A stretch of DNA of 64,000 bases from Flavobacteriaceae bacterium. GTDB lineage: Bacteria; Bacteroidota; Bacteroidia; Flavobacteriales; Flavobacteriaceae. Shown here piece after piece: positions 63,734 through 64,000 of this stretch (the first letter of the stretch is position 1; each line of letters starts with the position of its first letter). The stretch is taken from positions 1 through 64,000 of the forward strand of contig JABABD010000005.1 of the NCBI GenBank assembly GCA_014238425.1, given 5' to 3'. A program made the position numbers and the translations under genes. The notes under the pieces were generated by a model. That model was given only the letters and a program-made list of their open reading frames with translations. It was not told the origin of the DNA and searched no databases.

Positions 63734-64000
63734 TATTCCAAGTATAAATCAATTAGCCCTTCAGGTGTTTCAACGTGAATGATTTTTTTGTCCCTATCTA
63801 ATGTTTTGATAAATTCATCATTCATTGGAATTAATATTTCAGTGCCATCTCTGTTAATCTCAAATAAGGCTTGAGCCGTACTGTCGTTAATGCCAGTAAT
63901 AATACCTACCTCCCCAAAAACTGTGTCTTCAACAGTAAATCCAATAATTTCATGAAAATAGAATTTAGTGCCCTCTAACTTTGGAAGAAATTCTAAAGGG
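63733..64000 (-). CDS. rimM: Ribosome maturation factor RimM (partial, C-terminal)
   Basis: The last 88 codons of a minus-strand gene that continues beyond the window. Residues FHEIIGFTVEDTVFGEVGII, ALFEINRDGTEILIP and the final VETPEGLIDLYLE match the PRC-barrel half of RimM. RimM helps assemble the 30S subunit. Its TAA shares a base with the next start codon. Confidence 0.92.
   Translation of the reverse strand, partial: PLEFLPKLEGTKFYFHEIIGFTVEDTVFGEVGIITGINDSTAQALFEINRDGTEILIPMNDEFIKTLDRDKKIIHVETPEGLIDLYLE

Noticed and set aside
1..64000. CRISPR arrays, transposases or restriction-modification genes
   Set aside because: None is visible: no regularly spaced repeats, no integrase or transposase motifs and no methylase-nuclease pair.

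Overview
The window is a low-GC, gene-dense chromosomal segment from a marine-type member of the Bacteroidota, almost certainly family Flavobacteriaceae. The evidence is type IX secretion (T9SS) hallmarks (a type B sorting domain at the left edge, a PorP/SprF protein, a type A sorting domain at 47.8-49.7 kb), lineage-typical families (DUF6089, DUF4271, DUF4296, DUF2797), promoters of the Bacteroidota kind (TTG, about 19 bp, TAnnTTTG), and few visible Shine-Dalgarno sequences. I cannot name the genus from the sequence alone. About 64 protein genes, two tRNAs, one riboswitch and eleven intrinsic terminators can be supported.

Layout. 0-6 kb: end of a T9SS type B cargo gene and porP/sprF; an opposing VWA lipoprotein; then a histidine kinase / LytTR regulator / gamma carbonic anhydrase operon. 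6.07-6.20 kb: a well-formed TPP riboswitch and terminator with no gene behind it. 6.2-10.25 kb, minus strand: a cassette of a 7-TM AraC-type regulator, a DJ-1/PfpI lipoprotein, an exported NTF2-like protein and an exported serine-hydrolase homologue whose catalytic motifs are all substituted. 10.3-18.6 kb, minus strand: the envelope cluster murI, two ompH/skp genes, bamA, uppS, DUF6089, nadK and a CBS protein, divergent from pdxJ and an alpha/beta hydrolase. 20.2-24.0 kb: a phage-holin-family membrane protein, then the protein-quality run tig, clpP, clpX.

24.1-33.2 kb: a 48-residue lipoprotein, a PD40-OmpA protein with repeated motifs upstream, GH3, DUF2797, a SPOR-like protein, a LysE exporter, a large AsmA-like protein and a queuosine precursor transporter. 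33.2-39.3 kb: a folK-deoxynucleoside kinase fusion, an OmpA protein with calcium-binding repeats, a TrmH-family methyltransferase and mutS. 39.3-39.8 kb: tRNA-Gly(GCC) and tRNA-Leu(TAA) with a short duplicated tRNA tail downstream. 39.8-46.7 kb: hemD, DUF4271, a dolichol-phosphate-mannose-synthase-like glycosyltransferase, pyrC, DUF4296, an SDR reductase, tyrS and a YHS protein.

46.7-64 kb: a LuxE-like acyl-protein synthetase, a T9SS-exported lamin-tail protein, a PhoB/PhoR-like two-component pair, a MurG-like glycosyltransferase, trmB, a second LysE protein, an alkyltransferase-like protein, an Fe-S/redox run (Mrp, NifU, ferredoxin reductase, 2Fe-2S ferredoxin), a metallophosphoesterase, a glutaryl-CoA dehydrogenase, a Rieske oxygenase, an amino-acid permease plus DDAH-family hydrolase pair, a tRNA1(Val) methyltransferase and the end of rimM.

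Most of the window is ordinary core genome. The parts most worth a second look are the orphan TPP riboswitch and the adjacent AraC / DJ-1 / NTF2 / pseudo-hydrolase cassette with its candidate tandem operator. No CRISPR array, phage, insertion sequence or restriction system is visible.
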